Shown piece after piece: positions 32,643 to 43,811 of a stretch of 64,000 bases of DNA. The notes below the pieces were generated by a model, which did not search any database, was not told the origin of the DNA, and saw nothing but the letters and a program-made list of their open reading frames with translations. The stretch comes from Isoetes taiwanensis (taxonomy: Eukaryota > Streptophyta > Lycopodiopsida > Isoetales > Isoetaceae): the NCBI GenBank assembly GCA_021234155.1, contig JAJEKV010000160.1:847196-911195 (forward strand), in the 5' to 3' direction. A program made the translations under genes and the position numbers. Position 1 is the stretch's first letter. Every line of letters starts with the position of its first letter.

Positions 32643-35600
32643 ATCCTTTATAACAGAATAGTTTAACTTCTTGATGCAACAATTGATAAACATTTTATAC
32701 TTTCTGATTTACATTGTGCTTGGAAACAGAAGATATTGTGTGATACTGAAATTGAAGTATCAAAATGTACTTCAGACTAAAAAATAAGTAAGAAAAAACT
32801 TGCAGCAATCGACTAGCTTTCTGAACTTAACAGAAGATGATGGCAAATATGAAAGTTCCTTTGTACAGAACTTAGTCATATGCACTCAACAATCTCAGGT
32901 AGGCTTGATATAAGCATGTCATGCACCTCTCTTGTGATCATATATGTTGTACGTGCCCCCTTCAACTTATATGACCTGCTGCATGGTGAACGTTGCTCCA
33001 ATTACAGATTCAGCTGGTATCAATATTATTTTGTCATCCAACAACTTGTACTTGTGGTTCGTGCCTTGTAGCAGTTGATAGTAATGACCAGCTATAACCC
33101 TATCAGCAGCAAACATTCTATTTCCATAGTCGTCAATCACATCTTCCTGAAGAATATGCATCCCCTTCACGCATAGGAGGACAAAGTATGGAACATTTTC
33201 ATGATTCCCTGGAGCAGCAAAAGATGCAAATATGTCTCCAATTTGGAGTACTTCAGATAGTTCTTGCTCATCAGCTGCATAAAAATCAACTAGTTCTTCT
33301 TGTTCGTCAACCTGGGCCGAACTAGGCTCCAGTTTGTGCAGCTTCCACGCACCACAATGCTTGAGATTCTCACATTCTCCCCATCTGAAATTCAAGCAAC
33401 CATTACAAAAACATGACAAGGATCTATACATGACAAGTGTTGGGTCAGCTGGATTAATAGCAGACACACAATGTATAGCTAGAGTACCGTGCAATGTCTC
33501 ACAATCGAACGAGGGTCCCTCTGTTAATGTCTTACGCCATGACCTCCCATATGACTCTGTCCATTTTGCACTTCTTTAGTCTAAGCAAACCGAAGAGCGA
33601 GTTGACACCCAAAATCGGAATACCATTCTCTTTCCTTTGCTCGTCTGCAAGGAACCTTTTCTCCAAAGCAGCATGCCCGTCATGTTCTCCTTTCCCATGG
33701 TCTGAGCTAAAATAATTCCACTGCATCTTAATTCTATACCTATTATAATACTGGGCCACATTCAAATAAAAAACTCAAGAACACTTAAACTGAGCAACAC
33801 ACCCATCAGACCACATGACATGATATTTGATGTGTCCAAAACCTTTTTGCATCATCCAAGTATTGTGTTTCTTGAGAGCAGCCTGAACAAAGAAAGTATT
33901 ATGCTTCATAACATTGGAAACATACAAATGAACAGTTTTTTTCAGCTCGCCATTGATTTTCATCATCGTTATGTGCACCAAAATAGTTATCTGGTCATTG
34001 GACTAAACCTCCCTGAGTGGCTGCAAAGTATAGTTCTCTGCAAAGTCCATTACTGACAAAACAGAATCATCCCTCAAATTTTGCACTGATTTCTTGAATT
34101 GTTTGCTCTGCCAACTTGCTGAAAAGTTGTGAATAGTGAACTTTGTAAGGTGATGAAACATCTTGTCAAGCAATGTACCTGGCCTCTTGCTTTCAATAAC
34201 AAGCTTCAGCCTCCTTGAAGTGCTAGCTTTGGAAGGTTCGTTCACGTACTTGTAAACTTGCCATTCAATGTTCTCATTCAGCGACTCTTTATCCTTATGA
34301 CAGATTTGAATCTTTGCAGTGCCACAGCTCTGGCACTCTCCTTTGACACAGTCCAAACTATGCCACTCTTTACCTTACTTGTCACAGACCGTAGCACTCC
34401 ACATAGCGCTAACATTTTGAAATGTTTTAGAAGGAGCTTTGCAGACGCCATTATTCTCATCTGTTGCACAAACACCGCAAGAACATGTACAATTGGCATG
34501 AAATTTGCTTCGTAGAACACTAAATGCATTTCTGTATAACTCAGCTTGTTCATGCTTCACGCAACAGCATGTGTTTCTCCCTTTCAACCTTCTCACACAT
34601 GTAGGCTTTTAGCAGCTCGAACATTCTAACGCTAATCTTCACTTCAAGATGTTCATCTTTGAACATCTCATATAATTCACTCTACAAGGAAAAAAGCAGC
34701 ATGTATAAGTAAAACATAAATTAAAACTACTTACAAATTCAAAAATGTTGCAGATATTGCATTAGTTCTATGGCAGTCAGGCCATGATTTGATATACATT
34801 CAACTAATATAACACAACATCGTACATAATATGTACATGATATATATAAATATGTAAGAAAATGTACTCGAACGCATTCCAGATGTACATATAAAACTCA
34901 ATATGTAACCAGGTCACACACATGTCACTGTGTTACAGATGTATGTATTCAATACTTTTCTTATGGACATTTAAATACTTTGATGTATTACCCTATCTTT
35001 CAATAGTATCTTGAGTTCAGGAAAGCTCAGAATGTACTAACATGTACTTGGGAACTACAGAAACCGAGACTATAAAAACACAGCCTGACTTTCAACACAT
35101 TTTCTGCCTTCTGCCATACTGGATGTAATTGGAAGTACATGCAAGTACTTTTTCTGTTAAACATAGCTCGGTCAGTGCCTCTAAGTGTAAATATAAGATT
35201 ATTGTAGTTGGATGTACTTCAATGTATATCAGATACATCCCTTGCAGGGAATGCAAATAGGATTACTAAACTTATCCAGGGTACTCAGAAGCTAGCTTCT
35301 ATCGAGCTTGCAACAAAGAGAATTATAAGAGTTAAAACTGACCTGGGGCATGTCCAGAAACTGGATTGAAAGTCCTTTTCTTCCTGACATCCCTGTACTT
35401 TGGGGAAGTTTTGGTGTGGGTTAACCATAAATCATTTACCAAGTGTTTGGTTGATTCCGGAAGCATGTCTTCCCTGGGTTGCCTTTCTACTAGTGCCCAC
35501 ATGTTAGCATCTGATAATGACATGCGCTTTCTTCTAATTGCAGCTTTTGTAAGGTTTCTTGCTTGCACTTGAAGAATTCTGGAGGCTACTTTTTTTTGCT

Positions 35601-36059
35601 GGAGTTTTCCATTCTCACCAACAATCATTGATAACAGGGAATGCTTAGCTGCTAATTTATCATTCCTATTTGCTTGTTTCACTTCCTGCAGACCTTCCCG
35701 GATATTTTGTAGCATGGTATCCTTCACAATTGCTTGCGCTGGATTTCCAATGGCAGGTTCAAAAAAGAAGTGCAGCCTTTCATCGGGTGGATTCATGGTA
35801 TGGTGTCTCAATTTTGCTCATTTTTGCACCACAAAAATAGTCCAAAACATAGTTCAAGATTGTGGTTTGTACACACAAAAATTCAAATCATTTAGCATTT
35901 ATGATAGTGCAAAAATAAAATTCCCTCTCTTTGGCATGATATCTTTCTCGAGAATAGGACTTTTTGAATTTGCCACACAAGCCAAATGCCACGGAGACCA
36001 AAATAACGTGGACCGCCAAAAAATAACCAAAAACACCAAAAAGACCTAAATAGAGACCG

Positions 36060-36410
36060 CCGAAGAATAGCCAGATCTTGTGGATCGTAGCTTGTGGATC
36101 ATAGCCAAACAGATCTTGTGGATCATAGCCACCAAACAGAGATTGGCGGATCATAGCTTGCCAAATCATGGGAAAAGCTTTTGGGAAAAGCTTTGCTATA
36201 TGCAGTGCCGATTTTGTTTCCATTGATTTTTGACCTTGTGAAAAGACCTAAATAGAGATTGCGGAAGCACAGCCAGATCTTGTGGATCATAGCTTGTGGA
36301 TCATAGCATAAAGATTGTCGGATCATAGCTAGAGCTTGTGGCAAAGCTTTTGTTGTATGTAGTGCCAATTTTGATTGATTTTTGACCTTGTGGAGTTGGT
36401 TCAATCCTTG
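36060..36410. repeat. Subterminal repeats TTGTGGATCATAGC in Element II
   Basis: At least six copies of (C)TTGTGGATCATAGC or close variants, some preceded by AGAT, lie between 300 and 600 bases from the left end. Two longer blocks containing GGGAAAAGCTTT and GTTTTGATTTTTGACCTTGTG-like sequence are also repeated once. Possible transposase-binding region. Confidence 0.6.
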
Positions 36411-36424
36411 GTCTCTTAAATTTC

Positions 36425-38319
36425 ATGGTTGTAGAAATGGAAAAAAATGTCTTGAATGATAGTGGATTATCATACAGGGATTTGTTAAAACATGAGGAAA
36501 AGTTTGTGGATCCATTAGAGATGCGCAAGTATTGGGGACCAAAGGTGGAGAATAAACAATCCTATAGATTGAGGGCTCTGAAAAAAGAAAAGAAAGAGGC
36601 TTTTCTGAGCATTTATAGGGCAATCTATGAGGAAAGGAGTCATGTTCAAAATGGGCAGGTTAGTCAAGTTATGGGCTGTAGCATGGTTTTTGCATGATGT
36701 TAAAGGTAAGGATATAGATTGGTTGAGTTTTTATAAGCATGCTTCAAAAAAGAGGTCTTCAATGCTAGAAGAAGATAATATACCCATCCAAGAAGATAGT
36801 GGGACTAGAAAAGCACTGAAACCTATACAAGATTCAGGCATCACTGAACCACGATTGGCTTCATCATATTCTAAAACCGTGGAGTCTAAGAGACAGAAAT
36901 ATGGTAATACAAGTTGTAGTTTTTATTTTGTTTAATTTGCATTTTGTCAAATGAGCTTACATAAACACAATGTGGGTGGTTTCAAGCAAAGTTGGAGATG
37001 CAAAAAGGAGATTTTACCTTTGGACATTCTGATAGTAAGTACTTTTTGATAAACATTGTAGAGTCTTAATAATCATTGGTTTGTTCATAGCCTAACCTTT
37101 CTGGTTATTGTGGTCATAGTTTTTGTGATAGTTTTTGTCAGCAGTTCTTAAATTGTAGTTCTTTAGTAGAATTGTGGTTTGGAGTTCTTAAATTGGAGTT
37201 GTGAATTTATATTATTTGTAGTATATAATTGTGATTTAGAGTTTGTGAATTTAGATTGTAGTTTATATATTTGGATTTGTTGTTTGTGGTTTATGATTTG
37301 TGGTTTGGGGTTAATGGATTTGGTTTATGAGTTGGGTGTCTTAGTTTGTGGATTGAGTGAATTTTATATTGTGTTCTGTAGTTTGTGGTTTGTGGTTGCA
37401 TGTTTTGGTTTGTGGATTGGGGAATTTTATATTGTGTTTTGTGGTTTGTGGTTTTGCATTTGTCTTTGGTTTGTGGTTTTGCATGTGTGATGGTTAAATT
37501 GTGGTTAAGGATTTATACTTTGTGCTTTGTGGATTATATTTTATAGATTGGACCCTGAATTATAGTGAGTGGAATATAGATTGTGGATTGAGCCTTTAAT
37601 AAAGTTTCTTTAGATTGTGGAATATACTTGTATCCACAGAACTAATTTCTTGAATTGTTTCATTCTGATTCCTTACGGGTGATGACAAAATGGAAGGAGT
37701 CCACTTGAATTGAAGGTGAAAGAGGTTGATTGTAGGCTACAACAGTCATATAACAAATGGAAAGAGTTGAAGAAAACCTTCAAATCATTGAGGGAGAAGA
37801 AGGAGAATTATATGCAAGAAATTGTAGACATCAAATGCTTGATGCAAGGAATGACAAAGGAAGCGGTTTGAGGGGTGTGCAAATGTGGTAGATATGAAGG
37901 AAGCCGAGGTAGTTAAAGTTGTGGCATCATTGGTTGTTGTAGAGGAAGATCTTGATGCTATTGAGAAGAGGAGGCAAGGGGACAATGATGAGATTGCAAA
38001 ACTCAGACCGTGTCTTGAAAGGCTTATTGAAGGCTGCAATGTCCTTGAGAACGGGATTAAACTAGATCCTTATCTACCCGAGTCTATAGAAACAAATTTC
38101 CTATCAGACTCACCTGAACGTGTATGTCCCTATTGTAGAAGATTCTTGGAATATGATGTTTGTGTTTGTGGAGTTTGTGTTTGTGTAGTAACAAGTCACA
38201 AAAGAGAGAATTGGAGTTTTAGTTTGTGGAGTTTGTGTTTGTGTAGTAACAAGTCACAAAAGAGAGAATTTGAGTTTGAGTTTGTGGAGTTTGAGTTTGT
38301 GGAGTTTGAGTTTATGTAG
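36425..38319 (+). CDS. Element II accessory gene of unknown function
   Basis: Exon-like open stretches on the plus strand are 36437-36655 (NDSGLSYRDLLKHEEKFVDP, Lys/Glu-rich helices), 36655-36925 (LVKLWAVAWFLHDVKGKDID), a short piece at 36988-37037 ending in a GT donor, and 37700-38319. The last stretch is a coiled-coil-like region (LQQSYNKWKELKKTFKSLRE) followed by VCPYCRRFLEYDVCVCG, a possible C-x2-C zinc site. I do not recognise the family. It is convergent with the transposase gene of the element. Stops near 37700 and 37868 mean that the frame is interrupted or that splicing is more complex than I can see. Confidence 0.35.
37130..37650 (+). repeat. TTTGTGGTTT-type low-complexity tract of Element II (left)
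   Basis: About 500 bases of imperfect repeats built from TTTGTGG, TTTGTGGATT and GTAGTTTGTGG. Reading open through it is due to composition. Its inverse tract is at 41680-42110. Related GAGTTTGTGGAGTTTGAGTT repeats continue at 38160-38500. Confidence 0.8.
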
Positions 38320-38629
38320 TAACAAGCCACAAAGAGAAATGGAGTTTTGAGTTTGTGGTTTGTTTGTTTTTTTTTTTCAAAAGAGAGAATTTGAGTTTGA
38401 GTTTGTGGAGTTTGAGTTTATGTAGTAACAAGCCACAAAGAGAAATGGAGTTTTGAGAAATGGAGTTTTGAGTTTGTGGTTTGTTTGTTTTTCTTTTTGA
38501 CGTTTTGAGTTGTATAGTATAGTTAGTCTGGAGTTTGTTTTTTTTTTGGAGTTGGAGTTCTGGAGTTCATTTTCTTAAGGATACTTTTTTAAGGACCTCT
38601 CTAAGGACTTAGTCTAATGCTGCAAAGTC

Positions 38630-38815
38630 CCTCAACGGCGATGGGGGAAGCGCCCCCACCTCACTCATCCTCACCGTTCGAGGGGAAGCGCCCCCACCTC
38701 ACCTCACTCATCCTGCTCGAGGGGAAGCGCCCCACCTCACTCATCACTCATCGACCTCACTCTCTCGAGGGGGAAGCGCCCCCATCTCACTACTACCTCA
38801 CTCACTCACTTTCTT
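38630..38815 (+). repeat. Tandem repeat CGAGGGGAAGCGCCCCCACC
   Basis: Four GC-rich units of about 45 bases, each with GGGGAAGCGCCCCCACCTCA followed by CTCATC. The GC-rich block stands out in an AT-rich element and can pair with itself (GGGG...CCCC). Confidence 0.75.
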
Positions 38816-39745
38816 TTTTCTTTTTAGTTGTTGTTTGGGATTTTATGCATGGTACCATTTTGGATGTAGATTATACATACCTTTATACATACACGTAAAG
38901 CCTCCATGTTCCATGTCTCGTCTCCGGATGTATTCGGATGTATTCACCATCATTGTCCTGTAAATTCAATTGTCAACACATGTATCATTCACAACACCCC
39001 CACAAGCATATCATTCACTTGAAAGCATATCATTCACAACAACCCTCTAAGACCTCTAAGACACTATACTATACACCCTCGAGGTTACACCCTCTAGGAG
39101 GCCACCCTAGAGGTTAGATCATGTGAGCCATCATAGTGGGATATTTAAAGAGAACCCTCGAATTATATCCGATTCGAGGTCGTTAGATCTCAGACCAATG
39201 TGGTTCGACTAATTGTAGGGCATCCCCACACAAGCACCACAGTCCATCCCCTTGGATGTCTCCAAAGGTTCGTCAACAAGGCCCAATCACATGATACTTA
39301 ATCACTTCTAGGTGCATCTTATATACACATGCTACTTTTGCTTCTTTGGCATGTGGGATATTGGTGTGGGATATTAGGTTTAGGGTTTTTGTATTGGACT
39401 ACTCTACCATGTAAGACATAGATCCAAAATTATCAAAATTCAAACTTAACATCCTTGGATTTGAACCTAACACCTATTCATTCAATATCTATCAAATGAA
39501 TAAACCAACACACCTTTTAAACATATGTTAGTTATGAATGAAACATTAATAACATAAAGTCTAAACAATAACATTATCATACAAGCCTGAGAAAACACAA
39601 GTAGAAGAATACAAGATATATCAACTCATCATCATCATCATTATCTATTAAAACATCAATACATGAAAATCATCATCACGACAACCCAGATGGCTTTGAT
39701 CTGTTCATCATCATCATCTGCTCACAACAACAAGTGTTCACTCAC

Positions 39746-39837
39746 TATCACCATCACCATCACCATCAGCATCACCATCAGCATCACCATCACCATCACC
39801 ATCACCATCACCATCACCATCATCATCATCATCATCT
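39746..39837 (+). repeat. (CATCAC)n / (CAT)n microsatellite
   Basis: An almost pure CACCAT run with occasional AGCATC, ending in CATCATCATCATCATC. Confidence 0.95.
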
Positions 39838-39889
39838 GACAACACGGGTGGTAAGTTGGCTCTCGACCGTTTCTTCATCCTTAGGATCT

Positions 39890-42800
39890 AGAAGGTGAAA
39901 TCTGAGGATGTCCTTTGATAGCATAATTTCCTTTCATTAGTGGAATTCTAACACCACATACTTGTGTAGAGTAAACCTTTGCGGCTCCTTCTTGAGAACA
40001 TAATTCATAACCTCTCTTTGAACTTGGAATTTTTTTTTGAAGTAAGTTCCTTCTAATATACTTTCACCTTTTAAGAACCACGTTCCATTATCTTTGAAGT
40101 CTTTTTCCACTACATACTTCTCCCTTGTACATGCAAGCAACCAAAAGTCATCCCTTTCGGGTTGTTTTTGGTGCTTGCCCCGCTAAAAAGTAATCTCCAC
40201 ATCGACCCGGTCCAGCAATATTAACACCGAATATAAGGGCCTTTGTGACTTTCTAACCTCAATTGCATCACAAGTAGATGAAGAAGGGGTTCAATTTCCA
40301 CCAGTTCCCACTTATTCACATATGCCGTATTCTCGCATCTATCCCAATGTTCATCTAAACAAAAACTACAAAAGCATGAGAATCTTGAACACAGAATTGA
40401 GTTGTTGATCCCAAATTGAATGAATCTTGGCATTACACTATGAATTTTTGAGTATCCTTCACCGTATGTGCTCCCCATTCCTTACGCCCTATCGACTTAT
40501 CCCCTTTAACTTTCCAAAAATCTTTTAATATCTTTTTTTTTTTGTTTTGGTTCCTCTTTAGAAGAAAGCGTACGACAGAAAATAACTCCTTGGCGCCTCC
40601 ACAATATCATGTGCATTCTCTATCTTAGTATCGGGATATAGGAGTTGGACCATTCTGATCCATCTCTTTAATTCAGCTGACCTTGCCATCATGTTCTCCC
40701 TTTCCGTGGTTTGAACCAAAGTAATTCCACATCATATGAATTAGAGTCGATAAGAGTATCTAGCAATAAAATAAAATGGCCTTGCAGCTTTGAATTGTGA
40801 TGCGGCACCATCGAAAAAAACCCGTGCCCTACGTGGTTCAAGTCCTTGCTCTTCCATATAATTGAAGTGCATATTAAAGCAATGCTGCACGAATAAGGTA
40901 TCATGTTTGCGGTCATCTGATATATAATAATGTGTTTCTTTTACTACTTCACCATTCTTAGCCACATGATAAGTAATGTGAACAAGAATGGTCACCGCGA
41001 CGCTTGTCCAAGATTGAGATTGCACTGTGTTCTCTCTTTCAATGTGTAATTTTCCGCAAAATCTACCACTGACACTATGACATCTGAAGGGAGATTATCG
41101 AGCATTTCACGAAACTGTTTATCTTGCCATTTGTATTTGAAATTGTGGAGAGGAAATTTTTCCAACCTGTCTTTGAGTTTGCTTATTAGCACTGCTGGTA
41201 TGGTCTCTTTGTATTGGTGTTTCAAAACTTTCTTAGGCTCTCCACGTTTATCCACACCTCCATGTTCATAGTCGATGTACTCCCATTTCACAACCTCCTC
41301 ACTCTCTAATTCCTTGGGGCAGATTTCAAACTTCTTTATCCCACACTCACTACAAGTACCGTCAAGACAATCCTTACTATAGAATTCATCAATCTCACCC
41401 TTCTGGCAAACAATACATTTCCAAAGATCACTGATGTCTGTAAAAATCTTGCACTCACAAGTACATGACTTTGAGTGCTTCTTCCTGAATTTAGTTAAAC
41501 CATCCAGCAGCATTTGTAACCTGACATGATGTATGCAACAACAAGTGTTATACTCTGCTAGCTTCACTACAAACCACGGCTTCAAATTTTGAAAAGCTGA
41601 AGCTCCAACTTTGACATTTGGATGTTTTGCTTTGAAAGCTTTATAGAGTTGCATCTAAGAACAAAACAATAGTTGATTATCAATCTCAAACCCCAAACCG
41701 CAAACATGAACCTCAAACTATAATAATGAAATTCCAAACCACAAAATAAAACAATATCCATTAGAAACCTTAAAATCACAATCTAACCTAAAACCACAAT
41801 CCATCAAACCATAATCTAGACCCACAATATAATCCACAACCACAATCACAAGAAAATTGAAACCAAAAACCACATTCCAATCCAAAACCACAATCTAATC
41901 AAAACCATAATCTAGAACCACAATGTAATCTACAACCACAACCAAGTTTAAACCACAATGCAACGAATCACAATATGACTTGAACCACAGTTTAATCTAA
42001 CCACAATGTAATCCAAAACCACAATCTATTCCAACCATAATGCAATCTATCTTGGATCTAAAACTATAATATACTATCTACAATACACAATCTATAAACT
42101 GTTATAGAGGATCTGAGAAAAGCGTGATCAAATCAAGCTTGAAAGAGTAGATAGATAATAGAGTAGTAACTAACTTGGCTTTGCTCTAAGTAATGTGTAG
42201 CATGCTCTTTCTCGATATTTCTTTCAAGTCTCCTAGATTTCACATCCTTTGTGTTTGAGAGACCCTAGTATTAGAAATCCAAAAATCCTGTACAAGAGCA
42301 ATGATGAGAATCGAGAAATGGAATCACATCTTCTTCCCCTTCTATAGTACACCCATTTTCTGAATTGCAATTTATCTCAAATTTGTCTCTCTTTGCAGCT
42401 AGATCAAATTTCTTGGATGAACATCAAGAACTTTTCCCATTTTTTCTCAGCTGCTTTTCTGTTTTCATTGCCTATTGCCATTGCTAAACAAGATTTTTTA
42501 GCGACCATACAATCTAGACTAGTTGATTGCTTCATGATATGGATTGAATCTCGATATTATCTATTATGGTTTTTTTTTTGCTTCCAGATTCTTCAAAGAG
42601 ATCCCCAACTATCTCTTCCATAGCTTTATGTTCTAGTACATCAATCAATATTTCTCGTTTAATCCGGAGATTCATTGTTTTTGTTTGCCTCAAGAATGAA
42701 TTGACGGTGTTTAACACTACTCTCCTTTTTGTTGCACCACTTTTATCCAACCCATCTTGACCTCCAATCTTCACCAATGCCTCATTAGCTTCTTTTTGTC

Positions 42801-43092
42801 TTTTTCTCTGTCTTTGTTTCTTCAGACGTTCTTGCTCTGTATCTCTCTTTTTTCTCTTCTTGATATTCTTTATAGTATTGTCCACAATACTAGGATCATG
42901 ACCGATTGATATATCATCTGCATTCTCAAGATTGACACTAGAAATAGTTGCATGTTCTAAACCACAATCTAAAACTTCCCCAGATTGAATTTCTTTCAAC
43001 AATGATCTCAAACTCACTCTAACAAATGGATCTTCATTGGATGTTATGGATTTCTTCATCGCCATATCTAAGAATACATCTTTCTCCTCCAT
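39890..43092 (-). CDS. Element II transposase gene (Cys-rich, DDD-type)
   Basis: Minus strand. The first exon (43092-42532) encodes a 186-residue acidic then Lys/Arg-rich region with IKNIKKRKKRDTEQERLKKQ. After an intron with AAACCACAA repeats, 41654-40992 encodes NTCCCIHHVRLQ, SCTCECKIF, KCIVCQ, CLDGTCSECGIKKFEICP (zinc cluster) and VVDFAENYTL (first Asp). A frame change at a CAG site (about 41025) leads to the next block with HDTLFVQHCFN and FFDGAASQFKA (about 40810-40780, second Asp), then FGSNHGKGEHDG (about 40715-40680, third Asp). The C-terminal part (40478-40221 and 40140-39937) aligns with the end of the Element I protein (V-x-x-D ... W ... I-L-E-G-x-Y). Similar blocks throughout identify the two as one family. 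The superfamily is not certain; the 4-bp target duplication points to Sola-like. Confidence 0.65.
41680..42110 (-). repeat. AAACCACAATCT-type low-complexity tract of Element II (right)
   Basis: Some 430 bases of imperfect AAACCACAATCTA units, inverse to the tract at 37130-37650. Two more copies (AAACCACAAATGC, AAACCACAAATAC) lie within 110 bases of the right end at 43289-43317, and a single inverse copy lies 80 bases from the left end at 35862. Confidence 0.8.
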
Positions 43093-43811
43093 TTTTCAGA
43101 AATGTGCTTCAATTGTAGACTTACCAAAATAATCTTGAGCAAAAGAATGAGGAACAAACTCCCCACGTTTCCACCGTTTGAGCATTTGAAAAAATTCCCT
43201 CCAGCATTAATGAAGTGGTTGGTTATTATTAGAATTACTCATCGGTTACTGGAAAAGGCATCAACGTAATCAATGTTATACAAATTCTCAAACCACAAAT
43301 GCATTTCTTAAACCACAAATACAAGCTATACTTTTAAGCTATTTGGGGGACATGGGGACACCAAAACGATCCACTATAGCGTGAATCCACCCCATCCCGA
43401 ACAGTTTTTACTACTAAAGCCCTCCTTTGCACAGAACATAAATCTTGAATCTGATCATATATAAATTTAACAATTTCATCAATCTTACACTTCATTTTCT
43501 TTGTCAGATTCCCGATATTGCAATCTTCTTGCGCCATTTCTGTTCCTTCGTTGTTCATCATGGTTCTTGCATGGTTTAAGGTTAGCTGGAGGAATTCTGG
43601 CAAGAAGGAGGGAAATCCTGGAGCTGGGCGAAGTTTTAGCCAGAAAGTGGGAAATTCTCCTAATGTTCAGGCGTTTCTTGGAGTGGTTAGAGCAGTGGGA
43701 ATGTAATTTGCTTCATGATTGCGTTTTAGTTGACATGGCAAGTAATTTCGAAAAAAAAAGCTTCTTTAATATAGCTATTATGTACATAAAAAATGGTTAT
43801 GTATTTGAAAT

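Larger units (their letters stand above)
35785..43392. mobile_element. Element II, 7.6-kb DNA transposon with 11-bp TIRs and a 4-bp target duplication
   Basis: It starts GGGTGGATTCA and ends TGAATCCACCC, an exact 11-bp inverted repeat with partial pairing further in. It is flanked by CATC at 35781-35784 and 43393-43396, while the empty site in Element I copy 1 (13162-13165) has CATC once. It carries a transposase gene on the minus strand (39890-43092) related to that of Element I, and exons of unknown function on the plus strand (36425-38319). Long inverted tracts of AAACCACAA-type repeats lie inside both ends. Confidence 0.85.
32967..43603 (-). pseudogene. Element I transposase gene, copy 2, split by Element II
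   Basis: The minus-strand gene starts at 43603 (MPEFLQLTLNHARTMMNNEG) and is interrupted at 43393 by Element II. It resumes at 35784 and ends at 32967. The core is better kept than in copy 1: VMDFAENYTL (about 34050), WSDGCVAQFKC (about 33790) and SSDHGKGEHDGHA (about 33690), with the Cys cluster at 34590-34300. In other places copy 2 is worse than copy 1, for instance at 33487-33600. Neither copy alone is intact, but they complement each other. The insertion certainly disables this copy. Confidence 0.65.

Noticed and set aside
10350-35784. Repeat-induced or deamination mutation as the cause of copy differences
   Set aside because: Differences are indels and scrambled bases next to CWG rather than C-to-T or G-to-A transitions.
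37179-37490. 103-codon Leu/Trp/Cys-rich ORF resembling a membrane protein
   Set aside because: It is a translation of the TTTGTGG low-complexity tract.
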